The notes: generated by a model not told the origin, from the sequence alone. DNA of 64,000 bases from Ancylostoma caninum (GCA_037903475.1 JBAJFG010000041.1:372001-436000), one strand, 5' to 3'; counted from the first letter of the stretch, positions 1 through 12,707 are shown. Translations and numbers: made by a program.

Positions 1-1970
1 GGTATGGATTGTGGTGGATTTTCACTACTACCGACTCTTTAGATCCAATGCAGTCATACACTGCTTATTTTGTTCAGTCGCTTATTCGGTTCATAAACTT
101 TATCAAAGAGTTGTGGTTGAGGATCACAAATTGAGTGGTCTCAAACAAAGCAATTTTTCGTAGAGATGGAGCTGAGAAGCTGCTCTACCTCTGGCAGCAT
201 TAATAGAAAGGGGAAGGAGCTATACAATGAATTCAGCATGGTTGACAATGTTCGTGGAAATTAATGGTTCCTATGCCTATGAAAAACCGCACGAACCTAT
301 TGTCCAACGCAATATTTAGTGCTGCTTCCCGTGATCCTCTTATCGCATCTGCTTAAATTTATGCTGAGGAAATTGCGAGCTAGCGCAAGCAATCATAAAC
401 AGTGCTTCTTCGTTTCCCAAAAAGTGCTGGTTTTTCCCTACCGCTGATAATGGATTCTTGCAGACTCTGAGAGGAAATAGATGTTTTTGTTCTACACATT
501 TTAGAGAAGTTTTTTACACACTGAAGGCCAAGCAGGATTCTTTACTCAATGACACACAGAAACTGTATTAGTGATCAATGAGTTGGAAAAACTGCAAACT
601 GTGTCCGTTTAAGACTATAATGTTGAGAAATTGGGAGGGAGAACATTGTTGAAGCAATCTTAGGTGGCATTGATCATCCACAAAATAGGGTGTGGAAGAT
701 CAACTCCGGCGACGTTTACTCAAGTTAACTTACAGGAGAAGTTCACCTAATCCCAAACAGGAATTCGGTGGATAATGATCGGTACTCACCCATGGAAAAC
801 TGGTGTTCCTTGCTCAATGGCTCACGGGCACGGCTTTTTACTGTAATGATGAATTTGAAAAAGCAGAGTAAAACTTGGGATGAGTTTAACTAGTTTAGTT
901 ATACACCAGGAATTGTCATGCAAGGAATTCTTCAGTTTTGTGACATCCTCGTCTTTTTATGAAGATTTGCATTCGTTCATCTAGTTTTACTAACAACCGT
1001 GCTTTTAATCAGTAGTTCAATTGAAATTTATCCAGACAGTGTTTGCGAGGCAGGAAGTTAGCGGTTCGCATCTAGCGCCACGCCGCACACGCACCATGCT
1101 GGTAGCTGTAATAACCCCTGAAAGGGACTAGCTTTGAATCAAAATGACGCTGAGTATTGACCTCAGTCCCGTCTTTGCCTCGGTGGATAAAACCCTAGGA
1201 GATTCGTTTGGCTAGCAGAGGCCAAAAAAAAAACCGGGGCCCAGTGCATAGACTGGCCAGGGTAAATGCGTAGTACGCGTTCACGTGCGGCTGCGGATGA
1301 AAAATTCGTCACGGTTCCACTAGTAGCTCCCAGCGCGCGAGCAGGAAAAAGCTAAAAGTTTCCAATACTTCTCGCAACACCCGAGCGAGAGACATCATTT
1401 TGTAGTGCAGAACTCCCGCCTAAATATCTGGGGAAAATTACAAGATCTGTGTAAACCAAATTGCTGTGGGTTTTGCATTTAAGTCGAGAAGTGAGCGCTG
1501 GAGACCTGGCTCAAGGCCGCGACCTATCAAGAACAGGAAATGAATAACTGAAGATGGAGGCGGAACACCACCTTACAGTAACTACCAATTCCCTTCCACG
1601 GTTTTGCTGTGCCGCACTATGTGATGAAGAATGGAGGTGTCGAGATCGAAAGCGAAAATGCAATTTATGCTAGATGAAAGCGTCAGTCCCGCAATGGACC
1701 CATGTTTTTACTTGCAATTCATATCTACTTCAATTTCACTGGTTTTTCATTATTTGCATATTACAGAATAATTCTACGGAAGCTAACCTTCCGACTTCTG
1801 TGCCATTGACAGCGGTCTTGATGTCACCATCAACGCTAGAGTCATCAAATGCATTGGAGATTTACTTCTGCAAACTTGTTCTCAAAGGCCAAGAATGCTT
1901 CGTGGTGCGCGCGAAGAACATACCTTTGCAACGGTGACGAATAAATGATATCGCTGCTTGGAACTTCTAG

Positions 1971-2200
1971 AAAATTTTGATTCGGTTGGTTATGAAAGCA
2001 GCGCCGTTTGTTTCCGAAGGTTTGAAAATTGAGATGGAATCTGAGCTTTTAAGAGCAGATCTTCCAGAGACTGCAACGGTGCGGAAAGGCACCAACAACA
2101 AAGGTGAGTCCTACTGAATACCGATTTGTAGGGCAATTCATACTAGAGCATGCATGTTTCAGATGCACTCAATATTCGCAGATGCCTGAGTGATGAATAA
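1971..2200 (+). CDS. Possible 3' end of an unknown gene, two exons
   Basis: Segments 1,971-2,103 and 2,163-2,200 have good splice signals (ttctag before, gtgagt donor, tttcag acceptor) and join in phase to 56 codons. The reading includes MESELLRADLPETATVRKG and ends CLSDE-stop. AATAAA overlaps the stop at 2,196-2,201, as expected for a compact 3' end. No family is recognised, and upstream exons could not be traced past the open stretch at 1,764-1,936. This could be chance or a pseudogene. Confidence 0.3.
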
Positions 2201-2691
2201 AAATTGTGCGCAACCCTGTGCAAACAGCCATAGTGTTGCTGCTCTACTCTGGACTTTCGTGTGCCCTCGCAACTCGTAAATCCCGCGGTGGAACCTGTGC
2301 TTGCCGAGTGTTTACCTCCGTTGGCTCACAGTATCGGCCGTCCCTTCTCCGATGTCCGGTGGCGATGCACCACAGACGAGTTTTCCAACTCGCCAGGCCG
2401 TTCTATCATTCGATTTATTTTTGACGCCTACTTGGCTGGAATAGGCTTCATTTTATCTTTCTGTTATCAGCTATGGTGTGAGTTTTACCTCACGCCACTT
2501 TTTCTATCTTTTTTAGAAAATCACGCCTCTTGTTGATGGACAAGAGTCACATGTTGGTGGGGCAGGTGTTCGATGAGGACATGGGACAAGCAAGTCGTTC
2601 TTCTTGCGGAATTCATATGTCGTAACCAAGGGTATCATAGCCAAGCATTTTTTTAGTTGAACGCTGAGTTGTCGGGGTTATTTTGATTCAG

Positions 2692-2897
2692 ATGAACTTT
2701 GTGGCGTGGCCGCTGCCCACCTTTGGCTGGTTAGATTTACCCAGAAGATTCCGATTTCGGCAGGAAACAATAGCATTGAGTTTTCCTTCAAGCACCCTCA
2801 TGCAACAACGAGAAATCGTTATCTTGATATTCCTTCTCTTAACTTTAGACGAAAGCTCTTCGACGTTTGCATGGTTCGTAACATACTACACAAATTG
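2692..2897 (+). CDS. Exon-like segment, unknown product
   Basis: A 206-nt open segment is bounded by an acceptor (ttgattcag) and a donor (gtaaag). Its translation is well-mixed, including GNNSIEFSFKHPHATTRNRY and a following basic stretch, with no low-complexity bias. It continues only to a stop just past the donor. I do not recognise it and could not link it to a second exon. Confidence 0.25.
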
Positions 2898-3037
2898 GTA
2901 AAGTATTGACATTTCTTTTCCTTAGTGACATATACATACGTATATCTAGAGGTAGAAATTTTAGAGTTTTTGATAGACGTCCCCGAACAGACGTAAAAGC
3001 CATGTATGATCTTCACAGTGCAAGCGGAAGCGGCACA

Positions 3038-3038
<1 letters not shown>

Positions 3039-3083
<45 letters not shown>
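3039..3083. repeat. (TC)n microsatellite
   Basis: Near-uninterrupted TC dinucleotide run of about 45 bases. Confidence 0.95.
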
Positions 3084-3086
<3 letters not shown>

Positions 3087-3618
3087 CAAGAATGTGCCTC
3101 CTCTAAACTCTCTTGCTGCCTTGAAAAGATTTGCCATCACTAGAATCACCACCTACTATAATGATGCAGTTTCAACTTGCTAAGGCAACATTGAATGAAT
3201 TGTTAACATTCGTTTCTACTCACATGTAATGAGTACTATTCTTTTTATCGTTTGTTTCAAGCACTGTAATAAATGTGTGTATGCATGTAATATCATGCCA
3301 AATGACATTGATAGCAGTGTTCACCACCTCAAAAAATCCCCTATGAACAGTTTCAGAAAATTCTGTGATACGCTACTTCTGGGATATCTTACTTCTTCTT
3401 AATTGGTAGTTCATGTGTGTGTGCACGAGGATCAACTACCAAAAACAGAAATACCTACACCACTGTGTTCAGCACGTTGAGTTATGTACGAAAATGTCGT
3501 AAATTTTGATTTTTACCTTAAATTACATGTGTTTGGGCCATGTGTTTTGGGCCAATTCAGCCATGTTCAGACATGTAAATGGCCAACAGTTGTTTTCAAC
3601 ACAGTTGGGAGGAATGAG

Positions 3619-4530
3619 ATACTCAGGCAATTTCGGGGGCAAACCCCGTTGCAACCGCCGGCAAATCTCCGACGAAACGTTTGAACGAGAACCAATAGCG
3701 GATAAACAGCTTGCGGAACCACGCATGTTGCTGGCCAAACGCGCTGTCAGGCGAATCGCGGGCTGAACGCAGAGTCATTCGGGCTAAAGCACCACCGTCG
3801 AGGTACGACCCGCTTTGTGAAGAGTGTAGGGCATCGGCCCGCTTTTCGCGGCCACTGACCGCCTGCAAATATCTCCAAAAAGCGGCCTGAACGACTACAT
3901 ATCTCGGCTCAATAAGGAAATGGCTCGGTTGGAATGGTTGGTTGGTGATAGCAGGGACGTGAAGGCAATACCGAGACTGAAAAAATCAGTAGCATGGATG
4001 GCCTAGTGGATAAAGCAGCGGACTCTCAGTCATTCATAAAGAATGGTCAGAATGGTTCGAATCCTCTCACTAATAGAAGAAAGCTAGCACTACGAAGACA
4101 TGGATGGACCTTCCAAACAGCCACCTTTTCGTATTTCTGATAAGGATTTGCATATTTGTATTGCTTTATTGCTCCGGAGGATCACTTTGGATCCATAATA
4201 GCTTCTAATCCGGAGCTCCTCCGTGCGAGACTGTGCCTAAGCAGTGACCAAGCTGCCAGGTTGTCACGATGCAGGCGTCCGACTGACAGGTAACTGTGGA
4301 GGATGTTGCCCTGTACGCTGGATTAGGAGCAGTAGCACCTGATGGCTTGCGGGCTCATGGCGGCCTGAACGCGGACAGTACTCGGGCGGATAGGAATGCA
4401 AGCTCCGTTCTCAGCGGCCCTACAGCTGCTTGAATGCGACTACTTCCCGGGCAAAAACACCCAAACGCTCGTTCCGACCCTCGCCCCCCGCTCGTTCCGA
4501 ACGGGATTTGCCCCCGAAATTGTCTGAGTA
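3619..4530. repeat. Fold-back element with tRNA-like core
   Basis: The arm starting tactcaggcaatttcggggg at 3,619 is matched in inverse by the sequence ending cgaaattgtctgagta at 4,530. GC-rich inner parts of the arms are less alike. Between them, 3,991-4,079 carries an A-box-like tggcctagtggataaa and a B-box-like ggttcgaatcc. No proper tRNA stem closes, so this is more likely a tRNA-derived SINE than a functional tRNA. Confidence 0.55.
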
Positions 4531-4639
4531 GGCCTGTGATTGCAGAACCGTATAAAAGGAAAGGAACGGATAGGGTGCCATTATAACGAAGAGGAGGAAC
4601 CGGGCGGTCGAGGGATGACACGAATGAGGATTGCGCCAT

Positions 4640-4935
4640 AGTGTATGTTAGAGGTGGGCCGGCGGTGTGATAAGGATGCTCCGGCGTCCATAAGTGAGGA
4701 AACGTCTGCAGTCGGGTCCAACAGCGTGATAAGGGTGCGCCGGCGTCCAAAAGCGGGGAAAGGTAAGGAGTCGGGTCCAACGGTGTGATATGGGTGCGCC
4801 GGCGTCCAAAAGCGGGAAAATACCTGGAGTCGGGTCTAACGGCGTGATAAAGGTGTACAGGCGTTCAAAAGTGGAGGAACTTCTGGAGACAGGTTCCAAC
4901 GGTGAGATAAGCGTGCACCGGTGTTCTGGTCCAAT
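4640..4935. repeat. 59-bp minisatellite
   Basis: The motif gtcgggtccaac recurs at 4,711, 4,770, 4,829 and (diverged) 4,888, with a related unit before 4,711. The spacing is exactly 59 bases, so about five units. Because 59 is not divisible by three, the open frames across it are not a repeated protein. Confidence 0.85.
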
Positions 4936-6140
4936 CCCAGTTTCCACTTACTCGGTCAATTTTCACTATTTACGTCCACCACAGCGAAACAAAATGCGTT
5001 ACCACAAATTGTTGGAAAGGAGCTGTCCATAGTGGGTCAATGGTTCCATGAACCGGGTAAAGAATACTTCTCTGTGGAGTGTCTGCTCATCCACCTGCAG
5101 TAATCTTATCTGAGCACAATGAAAATATGCAAGCGAAGCGAGCATGAAAAGAAGCCTGAGAGTCCGGCGTTAGCCGGACGATCAGGCTGGGTTGTTCGGA
5201 TTGAATGCGATTTCAATGTCCAGCGTCTTACCCTTGCAAGGTTTCAGCTCGAATTTTTTTGAAGATTCTGACCACATTCAGCCGCCTTTCTAAACCGCTA
5301 CACCTGGCCGCTTTCCGTGACCATTCAACACGTTCAACATATCGAATGACCCCTACTTGCCAAATTGAAGGGAATTTTGTTAGATACCTCACCTAAAGTA
5401 TACATTGCGTAACCATACAAAAGCCAAAAGACTTGTGACGGCCAAATCTGACCGGCCAAAGGTGGCTGGCCGCACCCACGATGGAATTCGGCCTCTGAAA
5501 CCCACTGTCTAATTCAGGAAAATTAGACTTAGGTTACAAATTTAGTTACCACAAAGTAGAAGGCTTTTTTCAGCATTTTTCCCTTAGAAATCGAAATTCG
5601 ACATTTTTGTTGTAGTTGTACATCATTATTGAGCAGACAGCAAACGTACGTAGGTTTCTCGGTTGCTTGGGATACTCTCTAGAATTGTTGTAGTTCTGAT
5701 TTCCAGGCAGGACAAATCCCTCTAATAAAAGCAGCAATCTGTGCCTGCTAATTTGAGCAAGTTACTCGTAAATACATGTGCCGACCCAACCGACGCCCAT
5801 GTGCTATTGTATCGCTTCTCAGACGCAGTAGCCGGAACTTGTGGAACAACCCTCCTGCAGATCGAGGGCACTTCAAATTTCATGTTGTTATTTCATGCAG
5901 AAGCACGGGGACAATAGACAGAAAGTGGAATAGAAAGTCCCAAATCGCTCCTGTAGAACTATCCCAAATTGCCGCAGAAACACCAGGTTTCCCTATGCAA
6001 ATTTCGCAATTTTACCTCAGAACTCCCCTGCGTTTTCAACGAAAGTTCCCCCACAAAGGTCCCCGATTTCACCACGGAAGTTCCCCAAATCGCCCATCCA
6101 TGGCGGACCCACTAAGAGTATCCCCAGACTTCGCCAGTCC
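4936..6140. other. No recognisable gene
   Basis: Only short open frames with no recognisable family or linked splice signals. The stretch around 5,940-6,080 has short repeated words (gttcccccac / gttccccaaatcgc). Confidence 0.5.
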
Positions 6141-6147
6141 AAAATGA

Positions 6148-7060
6148 GTAAGAATGAACTGGCGATATAAGAGATAAGAATCTTTGGAATGATACGTATT
6201 GATTGCCACGTTACATCGCCATGGATCGCTGCCAACGGAGCTCATCGCCCGCACTCTCGAAGATGTGCTCAAAATGAACTGGCGATGTGAGTGATAGCAA
6301 CAGTGGAAACAATGCCTATTGGTCGCCACGCCCCATTTGCTATCATCCCTTTTACGTCTGGGGTCTCCCCATCCACTTTATGCATGTGGCGATCGCGACG
6401 ACAGCCGGCTGTCATTACGGGCTATTAGAGTATCCCCAGACTTTACCAGCCACGACAGCTGGCAAAGTCTGGGGATCTCTAATAGCCCGTAGTGGCCCTT
6501 CCGTTTGCCTCATATTTGACACTCTGATGTTCATTGGCGATACATTTGGCAAGATAATGTGTTTGACAATACATTTTACGGGATGAAATCTTGCTTACAA
6601 TATGATTTACGAGAGAGTGAGGGAAGAGCGTGTTTGGCGATACAAAAGGCAAGAGAATCTGTTGACGATACATTCGACGAGGTTTGCTTGGCGATACAAA
6701 TGAGAAGGTTTACATGGCGATACATTTTACGGGTGTTGATGAGGCGTTCATTTCATTCTTAGTTGGAGGCTTAACCGTCGGCGGTGTCGATCCTAATGGC
6801 TCTGCTATAAAGGCAGCTGACTCCTAAGATTGGTATCATGGCACGATTCCTGATGATATCGAAATTTTGGTTGATAACCCTTTTGTTTGAAGATACAATT
6901 GGCAAGGTTTGTGTGGCGGTACATTTGACGAGACTTCTTGTTTGGCAGTACATTTGACGGGCTTCGTTTGCCTAGGTAGTTGGCAAGCTCGTCTGCGAAA
7001 ATGCCAAACAAACCTCGCTAGATGTATCGTCAATGAACATCAGAGCATGCCGTGTAACAA
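6148..7060. repeat. Cluster of diverged gcgatacattt repeats and hairpins
   Basis: Two diverged direct copies of a block starting aatgaactggcgat sit at about 6,148 and 6,272. A near-perfect hairpin follows at 6,416-6,491. From 6,526 on, units like ggcgatacatttgacgaggt repeat every 25-45 bases. The sequence actctgatgttcattggcgatacat at 6,523 returns inverted near 7,030-7,047, so the block is also an imperfect fold-back. Confidence 0.65.
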
Positions 7061-7382
7061 CCAAACATGGGAGAAATGGTGGGCTACCCTGCTACGAAAG
7101 TTCAGAGTACTCCTCGAGGAATATAGCGGCTTCGAACTCTGCGGTCGCAGCCACAATGGTTTTGACGCGCATCGAATAGCTGCCGATGACACCGTGACAA
7201 TGCCGGCGTCACGCCATCTGCAATCGATGCAGTTGTACATTTGATGCACTCACGCGCTGAGTATAAATTGCCTTTGAGTACCTCCCGGTCAATTGCAACG
7301 TAGGAATAAAATGAGCAATACCGACTCATAACTTGTTATCATTCAAGTCATTCACGGTTTCCCTGCCACAGCAATGATGAGG

Positions 7383-9080
7383 GACTCTGATGTCCAATAG
7401 TGATACATTTGGCGAGGTTCGTTTGGCAACCTCGTAGACGGGTTTGCCAACTATTCAGAACCCCTCGAGCAAGTTGAAAACAAGGACTTCTCAAAAGCAA
7501 GTTGCAAACAAGCTGAAATAAACTAGTCTACAAGCTTTTGCGAAAAACAGCTTGCAAACTGGTATGACGTCATCATCAGCGTGGAAAAAATAGTTGCCGA
7601 CTAGCTTTTCATTTCGCAACTATTCAACTAGGAAGTCAAAACAACTATTTTACCAGCTTTCTCCAAAAACAACTATTTTACTAGCTGATATTCTTCAGCT
7701 ATCACGCAGAAATGAAAGAATCCTTCGCATGTGGTAAGGTATTTTAGCGGTTCCATATAATAAAGAGCGGCAGTTACATTACATACTCACAGCTTGTGTG
7801 AATTCCAAATCTTTCTCTCAAATTTTTAAAATTCCTCAATGGGTAGTCGAATGATTCGGGCCACTCAATCAGTGGCTAGTGAAGCTACATATAATAACAA
7901 GAATAAAAGTCTTGATGGTGAGATTTGCATCTTTCAATCTCATGCAAAACACGGTTCCTAGGATCCTGAGCTAGAACTGATGAGAAGATAACGATAGAAA
8001 GTTAAGTTTTCAGATTTTACTTACTCCTATCTATTCAGGAGTTTCAAGTTACTGACAGTATTGTTCTGTTTTGAGGGAGCTTTGCGATTATAAATAACTA
8101 TAAATCGGTTGAAGATGACCATGTATGTACTACCAACAAGCTTGATTTATCTTCGCAGCACTCATTTCGAAGCATTGCAGGCAAGTGCTCTAATGAAAAA
8201 CTATTCAAATCAATAGACTCTACATTAAATTAGAACTTCTCTAATAACCGTGCAGCACGAACGCAGCCCAAACAACGTTATGCGTCCAGTAAAAACCCTA
8301 GCACCATCTCCTTCCAGCCGCTGCCATCGTCCCTCCTCTCCCAGTTGCTGAGGAAAGCTTGTGCAGCAATTGAGGGCAGGATGGCAGCAACTGGGAGGAG
8401 ATGCTGCTAGGGTTTTTACTCGACGCATTACGCTGCTTGCGCGGCTTTCATGCTGCACGGTTATCAGAATCCCTGTCCGGGCATCTAATGTAGAAACGAT
8501 TTCCTTTCGAATTTGATGCCTGCTTAGACAATTTCGGACCTTGAGTGGGGAATGTGCGACCGCGGACCGTGGAGAGCTGATGTGAGTGGTAGCCGAAGCT
8601 CGTCCAATGACAGTAAACTGAAAATCAGAGAAGCGCACTGGATTTTATCACTCTGGCACGAGCTGATCTTAGATTTGCGACTATGTCGTGTCAAACAGCT
8701 TGGAGACGCTTGTGAATGCTACCACTAATAATGTTGTGTTTTTAATGAATGTAATCCACAAAATGTTCTAACGAGTTGATTTCGGGGAACAACTATTCCA
8801 CTAAGTTTTCATTTTGCAACTACATATTTAGCAAGGAAGAGGTCAAACCAACTATTCTATAAGCTTTCATTCACAACTATTTAACAAGGAAGTGGCGAAA
8901 AATAGTATTCTACCATCTTTCGGAGAACTAGTTTCAGATGCGACCTGAAACTAGCTTCTGAAAAGCTGGTTAAATGGTTGCTGCAGAGGTTCTGAGTACC
9001 CAAACAAACGAATTCCGTGAAATGCAATGCTAAACATGAAGTCCCGTCAAATGTATTGCCAAACAAACCTCCCCAATAGC
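7383..9080. mobile_element. Older repeat split by a 1.55-kb insertion
   Basis: The left piece 7,383-7,451 (ggactctgatgtccaatag, gatacatttggcgaggtt) and the right piece 8,999-9,080 (gtcaaatgtattgccaaac) belong to the same family as 6,523-7,060. They are interrupted by the element at 7,452-8,998. Confidence 0.6.
7452..8998. mobile_element. 1.55-kb non-autonomous DNA element, copy 1
   Basis: It begins attcagaacccct and ends agaggttctgagta, a short inverted terminal repeat. It aligns along its whole length with 16,890-18,464. Shared landmarks are tatgacgtcatca near the left end, a central GC-rich palindrome (8,245-8,465, arms reading gtgcagcacg / cgtgctgcac-like) and gatgcgacctgaaactag near the right end. 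No transposase frame is visible. Confidence 0.8.
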
Positions 9081-9084
9081 GAAG

Positions 9085-9975
9085 TCAAGTGCAGGAGGCC
9101 GCGGACACGTCGAAGGAGTTCCCCATAACTGTCGGCGTGTACGAAGGCTCAGCCCTTTCCCCGCTTCTTTCCATCGTTGCCAAGGATTCCATCATAAAGG
9201 ACCTTCGAGACCAGCGCCGTGGAAGCTGCTGTACGACGATGACGTAATGCAAGCATCTGGAGAACTTGAACGGCAGACGCAAGCGTGGAATAACCAGCTG
9301 GCACGGTTCGGCCTTCGCCTCAATGTTAACAAGACCGAGTATTTGACCACCGACGAACACGAGTCCGGCACAATCAAAGTTAATGGGACGAATCTCCCGC
9401 AAGCCGCTACGTTCGAATACCTCGGCTCAGTGGCGGTAGCCGAGATCACTGCAGCGTCAATGCTGCGTGGTTGAAGTGGCGCTCACTGACTGGTGTGCTG
9501 TGCGATAAGGACATACCAGACCGCCTCAAGTCGAAGATCTACTGTATTATGGCATTATGGCATTATTACGTCCTGTCACACTGTATGGTGCCGAGTGCTG
9601 GCCCAACACTAAGGAAAAGGAACGCCGAATTAGCGTTACGGAGATGAGAATGCTGCGGAGGATGGCCGGCGTCACACAAGTCGACCCAATTTGCAAGCAA
9701 GACATATGACAGCGATACGGAGTTGCAGCGATAGCCGACAAGCTCCGTTGGACTTTCACGTTTTTCGTGCCCAAGGCGATAAAATCTGTAGGGTTGGCTT
9801 CGACATAGAGGTACCAGGAGAGCGGCCCAAAGGACGACCAAAGCAACAACCTACACGCTGACCTCAAGCTAGCTAGGAAGCGCACGACAGGGCACTCTGG
9901 CGTCGAAGGATCAGCAAAGCGGACTCCACCACGAAAGAAGAAAACGCTGAGGAAGAAGAAGTAAGCGACAGTGAC
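9085..9975 (+). pseudogene. RTE-type non-LTR retrotransposon, reverse transcriptase fragment
   Basis: Reading across frames gives GSALSPLL, then LLYDDDVMQASGELERQ (the YADD polymerase box with Ala changed to Asp). Next come LARFGLRLNVNKTEYLTTD, EYLGSVAV, KWRSLTGVLCDKDIPDRLKS and YGAECWP. These are the C-terminal half of a nematode RTE reverse transcriptase. Frameshifts and stops interrupt it, and the endonuclease half is missing. Confidence 0.88.
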
Positions 9976-10157
9976 TCCGCGGAGCTACCGTCGGTTTTCA
10001 ACATCCAGTTAGCTGCATTGCACGAGCTTAATATTGGAGTAAGGCAGCTTTATCGGCAGCGCATTGGTAAGAGAAACTTTCTTCCAAAAGCAATCAGTAG
10101 TTGCATGAAGACGCTAATGCGGCTACGAAGCACAACACAAGCCCATATATGAGTAGG

Positions 10158-10866
10158 CTATGTTACATCTGCACGAAAAGAAATACTCAGACATTTCGAG
10201 CGTTTGGAGCGCCGGTCCACACCTTTTCTCGCGGCATGACACCTGCGGGACAAACGCAAAAGTGGGCCGAGTTGGCGCGCCTATTCCGCCATGAGTCGCG
10301 CCTCATCCTGCATTTGACCTGCATCCTGCTACGGGGATAACATGACCAAGGCAGGTCATGTTCTATTTCAACCGGTGTCTACAAAAATAGTTCAGAAATG
10401 AGTTCGCCAGGCATGTATGTGTTCGCTGCGCCAGCGCTCGACGAGCCGGACATCTACACGAGACGGATTTTCCCGTCCGCACCGCATCGGCACGCGACTG
10501 CATCCCACGCATCTTGTCTGGCCAAATGGTACACTGTTCACAGTTTCAAACGGACCTCAGTTGGCCAGACAAGTCCCGTAGGGCTCATCTAGTCTCCGCC
10601 ACAGCTGGGACTAAGCTTTCTTACACTTCGGGCGCTACGTGGCAATGGAAAAAAAAACAGGGTGCAGGTTGACCTACATATCCCAGGACTTGCTGAAGGT
10701 GCGGATGGAGCAGGTTTTCCAAGTATTCCTGCTCCACCTGCGACTACCTGCCGGAAGCCTGCATCGGCCAAAAGTGGGCGTGTTCACCGCCGCTCCAAAC
10801 GCTCGAATGTCTGAGTAGGAATTTATTTTATTAAATGCACACGAAGTGCTCCATAACATAGCGACG
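10158..10866. repeat. Fold-back element, about 0.7 kb
   Basis: The left sequence actcagacatttcgagcgtttggagc (10,190-10,215) is mirrored by gctccaaacgctcgaatgtctgag (10,793-10,818). The outer parts, ctatgttacatctgcacga and ccataacatag, also pair. Confidence 0.7.
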
Positions 10867-12700
10867 TTGATTTGAGCCGAACATTTAAAAACTAAAACAA
10901 ACAAAACTCAATAAACTCAACTAGAGGTATGCGTAAAAAATTGCAAGGCACTAAAATCAAGGCGGTCAGCTTTTGATGCGTCAGAAACGCCATCACTGTG
11001 AGAGGTATCGTGTCTCACCATAAATCAGAGAGGAAATTAGGCAAACCCTTCGCATGCATGAATTTAGTCATGAAATGAAACCAGCCAGTGACAGAGGCTA
11101 TCCCGCCAATAAGTGGAAAGACAAACTGCGAAAGTAACAAGCCAACGTCCCACTTTCAGGACGAAACTAGCAGGCGTTAGACCACATATGGGAATAGGTG
11201 GCCAGAATATCGCTCATCTCCAAGCCTGTCTATAGCCGGCACTCATTTTAGACCTAGTCCAACCGTTAACATCAGGTGGTTGGCACTAGGGAGATGCCAC
11301 TGCATATGCGGTTGGAATATGCAGACCAGCAGCGAATTTTCGGATGTTAGATATTCCCACGCCCTAATGATTCGCAGCTGGAACTACCCGAGTAACTTAA
11401 AAGAAAAATTCAGAGAATGAGGATAGCCAGCAGCAGACTTGTAGGAGACAAACTGCTGAGCACTCGAGAATTCGTCAAGAGAGAATCCACACCAAAAATG
11501 GCAAAATGTTCGGAAACTCTTTTACTCAATATGCTGAAATTTTCGTTACAGATTCGAAATCAGTGTGGAGAAGTGCATGTGATAGTACACATTGCATCAC
11601 GAATTGCCACTTCGACAAAGAAGCCTTTCCTTGTGAGTTGCAGTTTTAATTCTTAAATCCAATTTCAATAGAATTTATGCTCATATATAGTGAGCAACAG
11701 AAAAGAAGCTCTCATAGAGCTCCAACACATACTCAGGCCTGGCTCCGATGGCTCATCTTAAGACTAAGATACTTTAAAAAATTAGGTATACACTCCTCTG
11801 CCTCGCAAATAAGACAGCCAAATAAGTTGTAAGAAATTAGGAGTGCTTTGGGTGTGGTCCTTTTCCGTGCAACAAAACCGTGCTCAATAACGACTGTAAC
11901 ATTTGTAGCGTTATGGAACTGGCTGAGAGATGTGTGATCGTTTGAGAGGTACAACGAAAAACTTGTTCTCTCGAGCCAATTTTTCGTAACAAATAGCAGT
12001 CAATCACGTCGTCCGTTTTTTTTTTCATTCCAACTTAGTGCATGGTAATTTCCGCAATGAGTTCACAAAGAACTTTGTAGAATAGAATGGGAGTCAGGCG
12101 CTAATGATGACTATAAGAACTATTATAAAAGCATTCTCGAAGTCACAGGAAGATCGTAGAAGGTAACTATCCATGATCTATCATAAGTGATACCACCCTT
12201 CACAGAGACCTTATTAGAAACCTGCTGTGGAATGGGAAGTGAATAACAAAGTGGACAGAGATAAGAGAATGGCTAAGATCGTTGGTACAGTTCATCGCAG
12301 ACCGGTGAGTTAGTGTGATGCAATAGAGGCGCTTACGGTTATGTGCAGTCATTGCTACACTCTACTCGTCACAAAACTAAAATGTGTATATAGCTGGTTC
12401 TATACATAAAACACAGCTCTTGCGACTTATTTTTTCAGAAATCTGGGCGACGCACGTGGCACGTGGACGCGAAATTCAAACGCTGTGAAGCCATTACTAG
12501 AGCATTTGTCAAGGGGTTGCACTAGATACGTTCCCCAACCACGACCAAAGCCTGCCGCGCACCGCGAGTCCTCTCGCTCTAGTCTCCGATCTCCAACCGG
12601 TCCCCGTACTGCCTCCACCCTCCACCCCGTGTCTATGCTCTAGCCCCTCCCTGCCGCCGCAACGCAGGTGGGAACCATATCGGGAGTAGAGTTTTGACCG
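10867..12700. other. No recognised gene
   Basis: Weak coding-like pieces only. A Cys-bearing open stretch sits near 11,550-11,634 between a ttacag acceptor and a gtgagt donor. A GC-rich open stretch near 12,440-12,640 follows a ttttttcag acceptor. Neither could be extended to a gene or placed in a family. Confidence 0.4.
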
Positions 12701-12707
12701 AATCAAG

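Noticed and set aside
3991..4079. Possible tRNA gene
   Set aside because: A- and B-box-like words are present, but acceptor and T stems do not pair and the anticodon arm is malformed. Treated as SINE-derived.
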